A stretch of DNA of 64,000 nt from Prinsepia uniflora (GCA_032719365.1 CM064870.1:42936194-43000193), one strand, 5' to 3'. Counted from the first letter of the stretch, positions 12,560 to 23,588 are shown. Notes: generated by a model not told the origin, from the sequence alone. Program-made: numbers and translations.

Positions 12560-14545
12560 ATCGTGAGAACCCAACCCCATACAACCCCTCATACCATGAT
12601 GATTACCCATGGTTTGTGAAGGAAATTGAGAGAAGACGGTGAGAGGATTGTAGCGGCTTGATCACGACGGACCGTCGTGGACGGTGGCCATGAAACCGTG
12701 AGAAACAGAGCATGTGTGAAACCGTGAGGAAACCACCCACTTCTTACCTTCGATCCTCATCATTTGCCTATGGTTTGTGAAGGGAAGATGGAGAGGAAGT
12801 CGAGTGGGTGCTAATGATGGCCACGGCGGGGCATTTTGGCGACGACAGGTAAGTATTTTCGTATAAATGCCGTGTTTACATTCATAAATGGTAGGCTGAG
12901 TTTTGTAAGATTAATGGAATTGAATGATTGGACAAGATTTTGGACGTTAAGACGAGATGATTGGGACTGGAATAGAGGTTTTCCGTGGACAGTGGCCGGC
13001 GAATCCGACGCGGTAAGTTATGGTTCAAAAATTGGATACGGGTTTTTAGGCTATGTCGATGAATTCTAACGATTTGAACACGATTATGGAGGTTATACAA
13101 CTCAACTGGGACTGAATTTGAAGCTGGAGGATGTCAGAATCGTGGGAGGACATGGGTGTAGAGCACCAGCTTGATCGATGGTCGAAAAGGTAATCCCTAG
13201 GTCTTGTTTTTCAGTTTTAACGTCATGGATCGGTTGTAGAAGGTAGGACAAAGTTAATAGAACAAGAAGGATTGAAATTTGGGCACAGAACTGGGAACGC
13301 TAGTTCAGGTTAAACCTGGTTGAACCCGACCGGTCTGGACCCGGTTTGCCCGAGGTTGAAAACATCCAGTGCAGGCTCGTGAGGCCCACGCGCAACCCCT
13401 TTGGGCCGCTCGTGAGGGTGCGTGGCCCCTCTTTTGGGGAAGTTTGTAACATGACTTTTTATGTATTTGATGTAACGAGCATTTTGAGACTGATTTCGAG
13501 TCGATCGGACATCGTTTCGATAGGATTCGGGATGTCTGAATATTTAGGATCGAGTTTAAAAATAGATAAAATTTGGAAAAATTACGGGGATTTAGTACAA
13601 GCATATTGGAGTGAATAGTAACCTTAATATGTGATATGGACAGGTTCGGGATGTCCGGTGATAGTGGATTAACCAGGAAAGCGTAATTGCACGCGTATCG
13701 AGACGGCAGTGGGAATGCTCTGTGAGTGAACTTGCTTTCTAAATTATGATGCATGCATACATGTTTTCTATGTTTTCTATATGTGATTTCGTGATTTATG
13801 ATTGTGATATCTTTGATTTATGATTTGCACGTATTTTGAGGAGTTTTATGTATTTGCACATTTTACGAGATTATGGTTTTATGCTATGATTTGATAATGG
13901 TTTCGATGCTATGATTTTGGGATTTGAATTATGAACTGATTTCAATGGTTTATAAATGGATTTTGAAAAGTGATTTCGATAAACGTGACTTCTGGATTTG
14001 GATTCGAAATAATGATTTCGGATTCGGATTTTGAAATTAAATTTTGGATTTAGATTTGATAAAATGGTTTTGGATTGGATTTGTTGGATCTGATTTTGGG
14101 TTTAAAGATCAAGATATGATATGTGACGGGGGCGGGCCCGGATATGTAATTTTGGATTTAAAGACCCGGTGAGTTTAAAGACTCGGTAGTTTAACGACTC
14201 GGATTGATATTGAGGCATGTTGTGTTTAAAGACTCGGATATATAATTGAGTTTAAAGACTCGGATAGATCCAGCAGGTTCGATTGATGGAAATGTGTTTT
14301 AACTTAGTTTGGATTTCTGTGATACATTGATGATTTTCACATGGCTTTCAGATGTTTTGGGCTGTGGCCCGGATGATTTGGATTTTGGATTTTTGGGCTG
14401 AGTTCTCGTACTTGGATTTGATTAATGGTTTTGGGCTGAGGCCCGGGATTTGAGAAAACGAAATGATTTCGGTTTTAATAAATGGTTTTATTATCTTGGA
14501 AATGAAATGGTTTTCTTATGCTGAAAATGAACTGGTTTTCGAATG

Positions 14546-14574
14546 CATGCATTGAGTTACGTGGAGCTTATAAA
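14546..14574 (+). promoter_or_regulatory. RY - ACGTGG - TATA block in the right LTR of the LARD
   Basis: CATGCA, ACGTGG and TATAAA occur in the same order and nearly the same spacing as in LTR 1, again about 320 bp before the LTR end. Confidence 0.5.
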
Positions 14575-14894
14575 CGTCTTGTTTTATAAATGTTTTCTAA
14601 ATTATTCTTTATTTTTGTCCACTCACAGTCTTTTTTGTTTTTGATACCCTCCAGGTTGTTGTTGTGGTGCGGGCTGTTGTTAGTGAGACGGAGACATCAC
14701 ACACGCGATCCATAGTGGTTTTTGCGCACTCTGAGAAACCAAACGTTGTTTTTGGTACGTTGACATGGGTATCTCTTGTCTGGCTTACGTGTCTCATGGA
14801 GGTTAGACAGGCGTTTAGCTTTCGTGTCGCACGTGTGCTAGACGGGAGCATGACTTATTCCTTAATCCCGGGGGATTGGGGGTGGGTCGTGTCA

Positions 14895-15584
14895 TTAAAT
14901 CATGGCGTCTCATGCCTTAGCACAACACAAATTTTTGAATCCGACTCTTCCTTTATGTACTTCTAAGCTTAGCCACATTGCAACCTAAATTGAAAGAGCT
15001 AATTAATCTTATGGACAACCATACGAAGAACTGAGGTACATTTCTATGTTCTTAAAGCTCAATTCCTTTCATGAGATCTTAATTCCATAAAGTGTTATTT
15101 TTCATTGCAAATCATATGTGATTAAACTTGAATTCCTTAATTTCCATCACATAGGCTCGATAAGAGTATAAGCTTAGGATTCATGTGCAATTTGAGAGTT
15201 TCCTAGTGAGGATTAGAGTTGAGGCGAAATCTTTCTGGAGCACTTGTGTAAAGATGGTTTTTCCAAGCATGATTACTTTAGATATTAGCATCAACACATC
15301 ACACATGATACTTGTTGTGGCATTCCTCCTAGTTTTGTAAAGCATGTCTACTTAGTTTGACTCTTATTAACTTGTTTAAAAAATATCTGTAGCACTTAGT
15401 GTCCAAGTAAAATTTTTATGGGTATTGTAACTGTCGTAACCCTAAGGAGACAAAACACCTCCTACTAGGAACACCTAGAGAATTAAATGATATGTCCTTG
15501 ACTAAGATTGAGTCCTTTCATTTTGTTTAGTTCTGTTTTATTTGTTTTACTTAGGGACTAGGAAAAGATAAGTTTGGAGGTATT
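14895..15584 (+). other. Athila-like 3' internal region, second half, with polypurine tract
   Basis: The non-coding 3' part of the Athila-like element resumes after the LARD. Near its end AGTTTGGAGG (15571-15580) resembles the GTTTGGGGG polypurine tract that precedes the 3' LTR in this lineage; TGTTAATTC at 15585 would then be the LTR start. No gene is visible. Confidence 0.55.
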
Positions 15585-15942
15585 TGTTAATTCATTATTC
15601 ATGCTTATTTTAGATGTCATCTAGTGCTCATTTAGATGTCTTTTGTGTGAATGAATTTCCATATATTGTACAAAGTGATCAATCTTGTGGAGTGTGTACA
15701 GAAGTAAAAGAGTTTATATAAGTGTGGAAAAGGAAGTAAGAATGGACCATTTACAATCTCAAGGAAAATAAGAAGGAAAAATATATATTTTCGTTCAAGA
15801 AGAAGTCTCTAACGCTAAAATGTTTCCTTTCCACATAAGGAAGGTCCGAGCATGCCGAAAAGGGAAAGTTCCACATGAGGAAAGCCTAAGATCACCAAAG
15901 AGGAATTGACGTCCAAGGAAGTCTCAAGAAGGCCACGAGCAC

Positions 15943-16083
15943 TGTCTGGACCCAACCCTCCTTGGGGCCCAGCGTCCTCGCTGGCACACTACCCGGTCTT
16001 GGAAGCAAGATCGGTGAGCCAGACCCCGACCGGGAAGTGTGCCAGCGAGGACGCTGGGCCCCAATGAGGGTTGGGTCCTGACA
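15943..16083. repeat. 56 bp inverted repeat with 29 bp spacer (long hairpin)
   Basis: Arms 15943-15998 and 16028-16083 are complementary at 53 of 56 positions. They contain GGGCCCAGCGTCCTCGCTGG and its complement. The sequence matches the Cassandra internal domain found once at 21460-21495 (GCGAGGACG block), so the hairpin is an inverted duplication of that domain. Confidence 0.9.
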
Positions 16084-16390
16084 ATCTTCTGTCAGATCCC
16101 GATTCATCTAGCACGATATTGTCCGCTTTGGGCCTCGCCCTCACGGTTTTGTTTTCGGGAGCTCACGGTGCAACTTCCCAGGGGGTCACCCATCATGGAA
16201 TTGCACCAGTCTCAACTCGCTTAACTTTGGGGGTTACAATCCCCCCCAAAGCCACTGAGCTCCCAAAAGGCCTTGTGCTAGATAGGTGTGTGCCTACACC
16301 TTTAAGGCACACCACCATCCTCTCCCAAACCATTCCCCCTCGCAAGAATGTGGGATTGTTCACCATTACCTCCAGGACACGGGTCTTACA
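15943..16390 (-). mobile_element. Cassandra-type solo LTR, 448 bp, with AGCAC duplication
   Basis: On the minus strand it starts TGTAAGACCCGTGTCC at 16390 and ends CCAGACA at 15943. It is flanked by AGCAC at 15938-15942 and 16391-16395, a perfect 5 bp target duplication. The part from 16390 to 16090 is the usual Cassandra LTR with 5S-like blocks (AAGTTAAGCGAG, GATGGGTGACCCCC). The remaining 147 bp form a long inverted repeat related to the short internal domain of the copy at 21442-21511. The extra palindrome has become part of the mobile unit. Confidence 0.8.
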
Positions 16391-16789
16391 AGCACACCTT
16401 ACTACTCTAGGAAAATCCAAGACATCAGTAAGTTTCATTTCATCACATCTTAAGAAGATTTCAGCCAAAGAATAAGACAATGGCCTGATTTTTAGGACCC
16501 TTGTCTCAGCCCTGTTAGGAAAAACGTTTTTAGAAATTTCTTGCTCTCATTAAAAATGATTAGGACTTTTTAAAATCAAAGTTAAATTCCTTTTTATTCT
16601 CCTAGCTTCTAGGGATTGTACACTCTGATTCAAAGGAGTCTAGTTTCTGATTATAGGGGCCAAGAAAACCCTAGCCGTAATATACATTGTTTTTATCTCA
16701 TAATAGTTTTTGGCATTTTGGAAGAGAGATGTGAGAATAGTTTCTAGTTCTTTAAGGGGACTGGAATACAGAGGAGGATTAGACGTTAT

Positions 16790-19660
16790 TGTAACGACCA
16801 GGACTTTCGGAAAAGGAAAAGTTGAAAATTTTGAAGAAAAAGACGATTTTGACCTTGGAAATTGGGCAAACGGTTGACTTTTAGCTCGAGCGGTCAAACA
16901 GACTTTGATCGATGACTGTGATGTAGTTCGGGATGTCACGAGTTTATAGACAGGTGGCACATCCAATTCCGACGATCAGGAAAGAAATTATGACGTTCGG
17001 AAGTTCAAGGGCAATTTTGTAATTAGGTCGAAAAGGAGGAAATTGTTGACTTTTTATTCGACCACTATTTTTCTCGTGATTCGAGGACCGTTTGGTAGGT
17101 CTCGATACCCTGAGTCTGTAGATAGGCGGCATGCTGAAAACGGACCTCGGACGGAGGAGTTACGGTCCTAGAACGAGAAGGGAATTTTGGTAATTTTGGG
17201 AATGAGGGCAAAATGGTAATTTTCAAGGGCACAGTTTGAAAACAGCCGTGAGTGGACTTATTTTTTAATAGAGTAAGTGGATTGTTTAGGGAATTGTTTA
17301 ACATCAAGTGACAATTGTCACTGAGAGAGATTGGATTAGTGGCAATGTGTAGTGGTGGGAAACTTAAACTATGAGATAGTGTGTTTAGTGCACAGTGAAC
17401 AAAATGTACTATGCTGGTGCCTATGAAATTGGAAAAACAGAGACTGTTTCCCACGTTTGATCGACTTACCAAGGCCAATTTGAGAGGAACTGAGTGCTAG
17501 TGAATTCTTTATGTAATTGAGTGAGGAAACAGAGACAGATAGTGCACGCTGATGAGTGTGGTGGAATTGGGACTTGAAACTGGGTGTTGGTTTTGAATTG
17601 ACAAACAAAAAGAGCACGGGTTACATTGGATTAATTGAGTGAAGTGGCTTCGTCAAATTCTGGGAGGGAATGAGAGAAACAGGGAGACGAAACTGGAGAG
17701 GAAAAGTGGGGGACTGAGCGAAAATACACACAGAAAACCCGAAATCGTCCTTAGGTAAATTCAAATTCGAAATTCAGTTTTAGGCCAGCCCAAGTCCAAT
17801 TAAGGTCAAATTATGCTTTCTGGGACCTTCATTAGTCGATCCAAATCAAGAAATTCGAAGTTCGAAGCTCGTGGAGCCGTGAGCAGACTTGACGAAAGTC
17901 CAGAAATCGCGAGCTTGTGTTCGTGTAATTGGAGGCAAGTTCTTGTGAAATTGATTGCAAAATTATCTTTAAAGTAAGTCTACGATGCTTCCTAACTAAT
18001 TAATTGAAGAAATCAGTGACTGTGTGATGAACTAGGACGATGAACTTTGATTAGAACGTGAATTCAATTGAGTTGGTTTTTAGCCGTGATGTTTGGAATG
18101 AATGTTACAGACCTTTAATTAAGTTCATTACGATGCTAGTTGAGGGTTCAATTGAAGAAAACAAGTTGATTATGGCAGGAATTGAATTGAGTCGAGCACA
18201 TGGGTCACAGACCCATTTACCAGGCTAGTTGGGCGAGGAAGACGACTGTGCGATTACTGTAGCAGGCGTGTGAGTTTCACGCGCAGCCGCTTGCGGCGGC
18301 TCGTGAGGGCACGTGCTCCTGATTTTCAAGGTGAGTTCAACACGACTTTTGTCTTATACAATATAACGAACATATTAGCGTTGGTTTCGAGTTAATCGGA
18401 CACTGTTTCGATATTGTTTCGAGGGTCCAAAGGTTTATATTACGTTTTTAATTAATATTTAATTCCCAGAAAATTATGGGAAATTAGTATGATGTTATTT
18501 GAGACCTTAGTGACCCTAAAGAATGATTTCGGATAGGATTCGAGATTCCTGGAAAATGTCAAAAATTACGGAAACATTTGCAGCTCGAAAACGAGCGTTA
18601 TGGACGGTGTGTGAGTGGACTTTGCTTTCTAAAGTTTAATGCATGAATAAATGTTTCTATGATTATGATTATGACTTGTGATAATTACGATTTCCGTATT
18701 TATACGTATTTCAATATGCAATACATAATTGCACGTATTTCGAGACTATGGTTTCTCCTATGCTTTGATGAACCATTTTACATGATTTGTGTGTATGATA
18801 TTTTAAAGATGTTTTGTTTGTGATTGTGAGTATGACTTACGGTTTTGACACGTATTTCGAGATTATTACGGATTTACGTGTTTTACGAGATTTCAAATAT
18901 TTTGTGATTCGATCATGGTTTTGATGCCTTGAGTTTGGGATTTGAAATACGATTGGATTTCAAAGATTTAAAATGGATTTTGGAAAAAAGGTGATTTCGG
19001 GCTTGAGGCCCAGGGCATAAAAGTAATTCTGATGATTGAGATTTCGGGTTTTGGAAACGTAAAAGTGGATTTTCGGATTTGGGTTCGGAATGGTTATTCC
19101 GTATGCTAGCTTACGGAATCATTATTGAGAATTCGAATTCGGGAATGGATGACGGATGTGATTGGGATTTGAATGTGAAATTCGGACATAAGTCCTATTA
19201 TGACAAAATGTGATTTCGGATTGGTTTTGGAATTTGGATCACGATGGATCCTGGATTGTTGTGATTTACAATGGTTTTGGGTCTAAAGACTCAGTACTAT
19301 TGCTGGATTATGTTTTGGGTTTAAGGGAAAATGATTTGATTTTCATACATGTTTTCTTAATGGATTGTGAAATGATTTTCGAATGCATGCATTGGTTTTA
19401 CATGGAAGGTAGAAATGTCTTCTGTAACTTTTTTATAAACTGATTCATTTTTGACCACTCACACCTTTTGTGTTTTTATTGACCCTCCAGGTCTTGGCGC
19501 GTTGATCGAGGCTGATCGAGAGGCGGAGGCATGAGTGAGTGCGTGTGTGGCTATCCCTTGTTTAGCAAGTACTGAGGGTAATTGGGAACTTCAGTCGACT
19601 TGCCAGACGGGAGCAGGATCGAACACGGTTATCAATGTCCCTTCGAGGGCGGTCCTGTCA
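16790..19660 (+). mobile_element. Solo LTR of the TGTAACGACC family, about 2.87 kb
   Basis: It starts TGTAACGACCAGG and ends GGTCCTGTCA. It shares the family landmarks: CGGACGTCAT-like 5' part, GTGAGTGGACTTTGCTTTCTAAA at about 18610, and CATGCA at 19386 followed by a decayed ACATGG/TAGAAA where ACGTGG/TATAAA stand in the LARD. No primer site or internal domain follows, so it is a solo LTR. Flanks (GTTAT and TTGTT) do not match, so either the duplication has mutated or the edges are a few bases off. Confidence 0.7.
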
Positions 19661-20782
19661 TTGTTGAGGCATCTTCTTCAGCCATCATCCCACTCAATAT
19701 TTTTTTTGTCTTCCTTATTATTTTTGTACAATGAATATAATAACATTTTTTGTCAATAATATGTCTGAGTAGTTTCTCTTCGAATTAGGGCTGCTTGAAG
19801 CCCTAATTATGTTGATTGTTTAACTTGATTTTTGCCCTTGATTTCCATTACTATGATTGCTAGATAAAATCATATTACAACTTGAATTGCTAATCTTTTT
19901 TGTTTATGAGACTTGTCACCTTGTTTGCATAAATTAATGATAGAATCGCTTGGTTGACCACTCTTATTGCCTTGAATTCACTTAGCATCAAGAGGTTAAG
20001 GTTATGAAACAAAGTTTTAATTTGAATTCTTGAAATTCTTAGGATTGCACATCACTTTCTAGGGTTAGTGTGATTGCGCAAATTCTCTTTCGTATTTCTT
20101 GCATCATTTTAACTGGGAGTTAAGAGACATTTTAACTGCTCACGTGACCTTGAACATGATCACTAAGAAGAGGATAATGTATGTGGGGTGAGTCTTAATT
20201 GTACCCTTGCATGAGTATCATATTCAGACATTTCATGGTAATTGAATCAAGGAAATATTTTTAGGAACTTGAACTGGTTAGTGGTGGATAGTTAGCTTTA
20301 ATTCGACTTTAGCTAATCAAATTATTAGCATCATTTGATGCTATTTATTTAACTGTCTTGCTTATTTAGTTCTTGTTTCAACTTTAAATTCCAAAACAAA
20401 AAAAAAAACTCCAATTAGTTTTTTCCCCGTGTTCTGTCTTTTAGGACCTTTTTGTGTTTTCTATTCTTTGAATTAGGATCTTAGTATTCTTGCGTGTCCC
20501 TAGGTCAATTCTAAGTGTTCTTGTTAGTGTCCTTGTGTGTCATCTAGGTGTCTTGCTTATCTCTAGTAGTGTCAGGTATGTCGTTAGTGTTTTACTTTTT
20601 ATTTTTGAGTCTTTAACTGAGTTAATCTAATCAATTTGAGTGCAAAGTAGATTTCACATTGATACAAGTCCTTGTGGGATTTGACCTTTGCTTGTCACTT
20701 TACTATCTTAGTTGATCTGTACACTTACAAAGTATTATTAAATAGAATAGGCCTCATTATTCTGTTTCTTATTTATCCATCA

Positions 20783-21119
20783 GTTTATCAATCAAACTAC
20801 ATCCAGAAGAAGTTCAGATGCTTTAATGAAAATAAAGTGAAACCTTCAAGCACGCACATGATCATCTGTATTCTAGATCCTAAAAAGGATCTATTTTGTC
20901 TCACATATCATAACAAAGAGATATTAAGACTAGAAGTACCATATCTAAGTGCAATAAGCGCATTACTGTACTTGAGCCAATACACTAGACCAGACATTTC
21001 ATTCGTTGTGAACTTAATCACTAGATTTAGCTCTGCGCCAACACACCGCTGCTAGAATCGCTAAAAGAAATTTTTCGACACCTTAAAGGTATGACGGATA
21101 TGTGCTTCTTCTATCTCTA
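20783..21119 (+). pseudogene. Ty1/copia RNase H region remnant
   Basis: The plus-strand frame shows VYQSNYIQK, FRCFNENKVKPSSTHMI, EVPYLSAISALLYLSQYTRPDISFVVNL and RFSSAP, the conserved stretch between copia RT and RNase H. It continues out of frame to TDMCFFY before the Cassandra insertion at 21120. It is the continuation of the copia element at 1-1205, separated by the Athila-like element. In-frame stops and shifts make it non-functional. Confidence 0.88.
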
Positions 21120-21197
21120 TGTAAAAGCCCGTGTCCTGGAGAAAACCGTGAACGATCTCACATTCCTGCGAGGGGAATGGTCTGGAAGGGGAATGGT

Positions 21198-21226
21198 GGT
21201 GTGCCTTAAATGTGTAGGCACACACC
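21198..21226 (+). repeat. Hairpin in the Cassandra LTR
   Basis: GGTGTGCCT and AGGCACACACC are complementary around a short loop. The same stem occurs in the other Cassandra LTRs (21591 onwards and, reversed, near 16285-16315). It lies upstream of the 5S-like stretch. Confidence 0.7.
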
Positions 21227-21272
21227 TATCTAGCACGAGGCCTTTTGGGAGTTCAGTGGCTTTCAGTTCGAT

Positions 21273-21345
21273 TGGAACTCCAAAGTTAAGCGAGTTGAGG
21301 CTGGTGCAATTCCATGATGGGTGACCCCTTGGGAAGTTGCACCGT
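21273..21345 (+). promoter_or_regulatory. 5S rRNA-like segment with RNA polymerase III boxes in the Cassandra LTR
   Basis: AACTCCAAAGTTAAGCGAG matches the A-box region of plant 5S rRNA. CCATGATGGGTGACC followed by CTTGGGAAGTT matches the intermediate element and C box. Such 5S-derived promoter sequence is the known hallmark of Cassandra TRIMs. It is not a functional 5S gene, because the 5' and 3' thirds of 5S are absent. Partial copies lie in LTR 2 (to 21724) and, reversed, in the LTRs at 16090-16390 and 3386-3665. Confidence 0.8.
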
Positions 21346-21724
21346 GAGCTCCCGAAAACAAAACTGTGAGGGCGAGGAGGCCCAAAGCAGACAATATCGT
21401 GCTAGAGTCGGGTCCTGGCCGAAGAGGGTCGGGTCCTAACAGAATTGTATTAGAGCCAGATCCCGATCGGGAAGTGTGTTAGCGAGGACGTTGGCACCTA
21501 AGGGGGTGGATTGTAAAAGCCCGTGTCTTAGAGGAAACAGTGAACGATCCCACATTCTTGCGAGGGGAATGGTTTGGGAGGGGAGTGGTGGTGTGCCTTA
21601 AATGTGTAGGCACACACCTATCTAGCACGAGGCCTTTTGGGAGCTCAGTGGCTTTAGGTTCGATTGGAATACCAAAGTTAAGCGAGTTGAGGCTGGTGGA
21701 ATTCCATGACGGGTGAGCCCTTTG

Positions 21725-22596
21725 GACGGTCAACTTGTTTCCTACAACCGGGTTATTCAACCCGCGACGGTGACCCATCCATAACATAGCTATTTCACGT
21801 CCGATTTTGACGTTCTAAACGTCGAATCTCATCTACACTAGCCCAGAAGGAGATCTAAGTCATGAAATGAAGAAAACATACCTAGATCGCGAGGTTTAAA
21901 TTTCTAAGCTTTCGGCCATGGCTTCACCAGCCTTATTTTCAACCTTCCCCGGGTCCAAGACTCTCCCTTTTGTCCTAAAACGACCATAGGACCTTTAGGA
22001 GGACACTATCATATCCATCTTAGAGTTTCCTAGCCTGGATGTAGAAACCCATAGTAAGAGCCTCACGGGTTCCACCTTATCCTCACTGTTTTGCTGTGTT
22101 TTCCTCCTTCATTTCTTTCTATTTTCTTCTCTTTTCACCCGCACTTTCCCTCTTCTTTCTCACTTTTCCTTTTCTTTTTGGCTAGCTCCTTCTCTCTCGA
22201 GTTTTCATTATTTTCTTTTCTTTTCCTTATTTTCGGTTGCCAAGCACTGAATAACCAATGGATACAACACACATATAACTAAACAAGTAAGTTAATGGGA
22301 GAGAAATAAGAAGAAAAAAGAAGATTTTTCTAGAGCTTTCTATTCCTTTAGTGAAAAATTACTAAAATATCCTTTTTGGTTAAAATGACCAAAATGGCCT
22401 TACTCCAATTTGACCCATACCTAGGCTTCACAATCTCCGATTTCAACGTACTAGCTGTCTATAAATTCAAAAATCCAAGACCTTCGTGATGGTCCTTCCG
22501 GAATTTCCAACAAGTTCGTAGGTCAAAAAGTTAACTTTTTTAGCATTAGGGGCAAAATAGTCCTTTTTTGTTTCTTTGAATTTTCGGGGCGTTACA
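21725..22596 (-). repeat. LTR fragment of the TGTAACGCCCCG type
   Basis: Read on the minus strand it starts TGTAACGCCCCGAAAATTC at 22596 and carries the usual 5' LTR run (AAAAGTTAACTTTTTGACC, then a GACAGCTAGTACG block). It ends abruptly against the truncated Cassandra LTR at 21724. Only the first 0.87 kb is present and no internal domain is visible. The peptide frame at 22091-22282 is a CT-rich shadow without a domain. Confidence 0.6.
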
Positions 22597-22810
22597 CAGA
22601 AACTCGCCATATCCTCCACAACGATATCCCAATTGCGCTAGTTGAACAAAGATGGTAGGCCATCTACCACAAGGGGTTTGTTGCGAACATCTAAAAAAGT
22701 GCCATATCTACTTCCTCCCGTCGAAAGCTATTATCTAGACCACAGTTTTTTCTATGCACCATAGCATGTGTAACTACCTCCAAATCCTCATCAAACGAGT
22801 TTTTTTGTGA
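22597..22810 (-). pseudogene. L1-type LINE reverse transcriptase scrap
   Basis: On the minus strand broken frames read SFDEDLEVVTHAMVHRKN, then FRREEVDMALF, a stop, MFATNPL, and after a shift DGLPSLF and WDIVVEDMASF. This order (EEV..AL, PTKAPG-like, DG.P..F, W..V..D) is the N-terminal signature of plant non-LTR reverse transcriptases. Only about 70 residues remain, with at least two disruptions. The neighbouring 22811-22943 is AT-rich with nothing recognisable. Confidence 0.55.
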
Positions 22811-22953
22811 AACTGAATAATAAAATTGTCATATTTTTCGATTAGTATATTATTTTTATTCGTTTAGATTGTGTGGACATACTTGCCAATATATTATTGG
22901 ACAGGACACATTTACATTATCAGTTAATAATAACACGGCTCATTTAAAAAAAA

Positions 22954-23588
22954 GCTTATTACTCACTTTACTCTCCTAACTGGACATTAAATATCATTTT
23001 GCTCCTCAAAATAGATTTAGTTTCAATGTGCTTTCACAACTGCACTTCTGGTAACACCTTTGCTCCATTCCGTTAACCAAGCTAGTAACAATGAAACTAT
23101 TGCTCACGTCTCACTGTTTGATTATTTGGTTAATTATTTATCAAAAATTATTAAAATTAAAAATTTTAAAAACAAAAAATTAAAAAAGAAGATGAACATC
23201 TGGGTTTCATTGTTCATCTTCCTTCATTTGAACATCTGGGTTTCTTTCCTTTTTTGATATTCTAGAATTCCCAGACTTTTTGCCTTAGCCATTGATAGAA
23301 ACCAACACCAGCTACAAATCCATTTCGTCGTCACTCCTCTACCTTAGCCAAATCTACGGCGACCAACGAGACTTGGCTCCCCGAAATCAAATAGGTCCTT
23401 ATCCATTAAAGCTTACGTGGACAACCCCAACTCCATCTCCAGCTTCTCCAATAAGGTCATCAGATCTCTCCATGTCATCAGACTGATAGCAAGAATTCTA
23501 AATGACGAAAGCGGCCATGGCGGAGACGTAATCGATTTTGCCGAGTTTCGGAGGTGAGTCGGGAAGAAATGCACAACCAAGGAATCCA
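22954..23588 (+). repeat. Left inverted arm of the Mutator-like element
   Basis: It is complementary to 23927-24553 with roughly nine of ten positions matching by eye. The inner half (about 23290-23580) reads as protein-like sequence (ETNTSYKSISSSLLYLSQIYGD and onward), which may be a captured gene piece. The reading frame is interrupted in this arm but longer in the other. Confidence 0.8.

Larger units (their letters stand above)
6448..14894 (+). mobile_element. Non-coding LTR retrotransposon (LARD type) with three LTR blocks
   Basis: The layout is LTR (6448-9108), internal domain (9109-11320), truncated LTR (11321-12091), a 9 bp primer-site scrap, LTR (12101-14894). The first LTR starts TGTAACCCG, and the LTRs end in GTGTCA or ATGTCA. 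ATTTGGTATGAGAGC directly after 9108 and ATTGGTATC after 12091 are primer binding sites of the tRNA-Met type. Flanks are TCAAA (6443-6447) and TTAAA (14895-14899), a 5 bp target duplication with one C/T difference. No gag or pol frame is present. The LTR type and PBS match Tekay-like chromoviruses, so it was probably mobilised by such an element. Confidence 0.8.
12101..14894 (+). repeat. Right LTR of the LARD, about 2.8 kb
   Basis: It aligns with LTR 1 over its length and ends GGGTCGTGTCA at 14894. It carries extra material around 12541-12690: a GT microsatellite (12542-12559) and a tight inverted repeat CACGACGG/CCGTCGTG near 12665. Its promoter block is intact: CATGCA 14546, ACGTGG 14559, TATAAA 14569. 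Confidence 0.8.
1206..20782 (+). mobile_element. Athila-like Ty3/gypsy element, decayed, carrying four nested insertions
   Basis: The gene order on the plus strand is gag remnant, protease, reverse transcriptase, RNase H, integrase, then a long non-coding 3' part. This is the non-chromovirus (Athila-type) Ty3/gypsy order, with no chromodomain. The last 263 bp of a 5' LTR (1206-1468) match the end of the 3' LTR (20516-20782); both finish in TCCATCA. The 5' LTR lacks its upstream part, and no primer binding site follows it. Insertions inside are 3386-3665, 6448-14894, 15943-16390 and 16790-19660. Without them the element would be roughly 7.5 kb. It sits within a copia element. Confidence 0.8.
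15585..20782 (+). repeat. 3' LTR of the Athila-like element, interrupted twice
   Basis: The LTR starts after the polypurine-like tract and ends TCCATCA at 20782, where copia sequence returns. It is broken by a Cassandra LTR (15943-16390) and a solo LTR (16790-19660). Without these it is about 1.9 kb. Its last 267 bp pair with the 5' LTR remnant at 1206-1468. The start is an inference from the polypurine tract; the end is seen directly. Confidence 0.65.
21120..21724 (+). mobile_element. Cassandra-type TRIM, right LTR truncated
   Basis: LTR 1 runs from TGTAAAAGCCCGTG at 21120 to CCTAACA at 21441 (322 bp). The internal domain is only 70 bp (21442-21511). It begins with GTATTAGAGCC, a decayed tRNA-Met-type primer site, and ends with AAGGGGGTGGA, a polypurine tract. 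LTR 2 starts with TGTAAAAGCCCGTG at 21512 and is cut near 21724 inside the 5S-like part. No coding capacity exists, as is normal for TRIMs. The element interrupts the copia RNase H. Confidence 0.85.

Noticed and set aside
7078..13069. Repeated 77-codon frames at 7078-7311 and 12836-13069
   Set aside because: They are the same part of two LTR copies. An overlapping frame on the other strand is equally open, and no domain is present.
16193..16480. 95-codon minus-strand frame
   Set aside because: It lies in the Cassandra LTR and follows its 5S-like part. Cassandra LTRs are non-coding.
16785..19665. Target duplication for the solo LTR 16790-19660
   Set aside because: GTTAT and TTGTT do not match at the edges I can define.
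21273..21345. Functional 5S rRNA gene
   Set aside because: Only the promoter-bearing middle and part of the 3' region match; the 5' third is absent. It is a Cassandra LTR.
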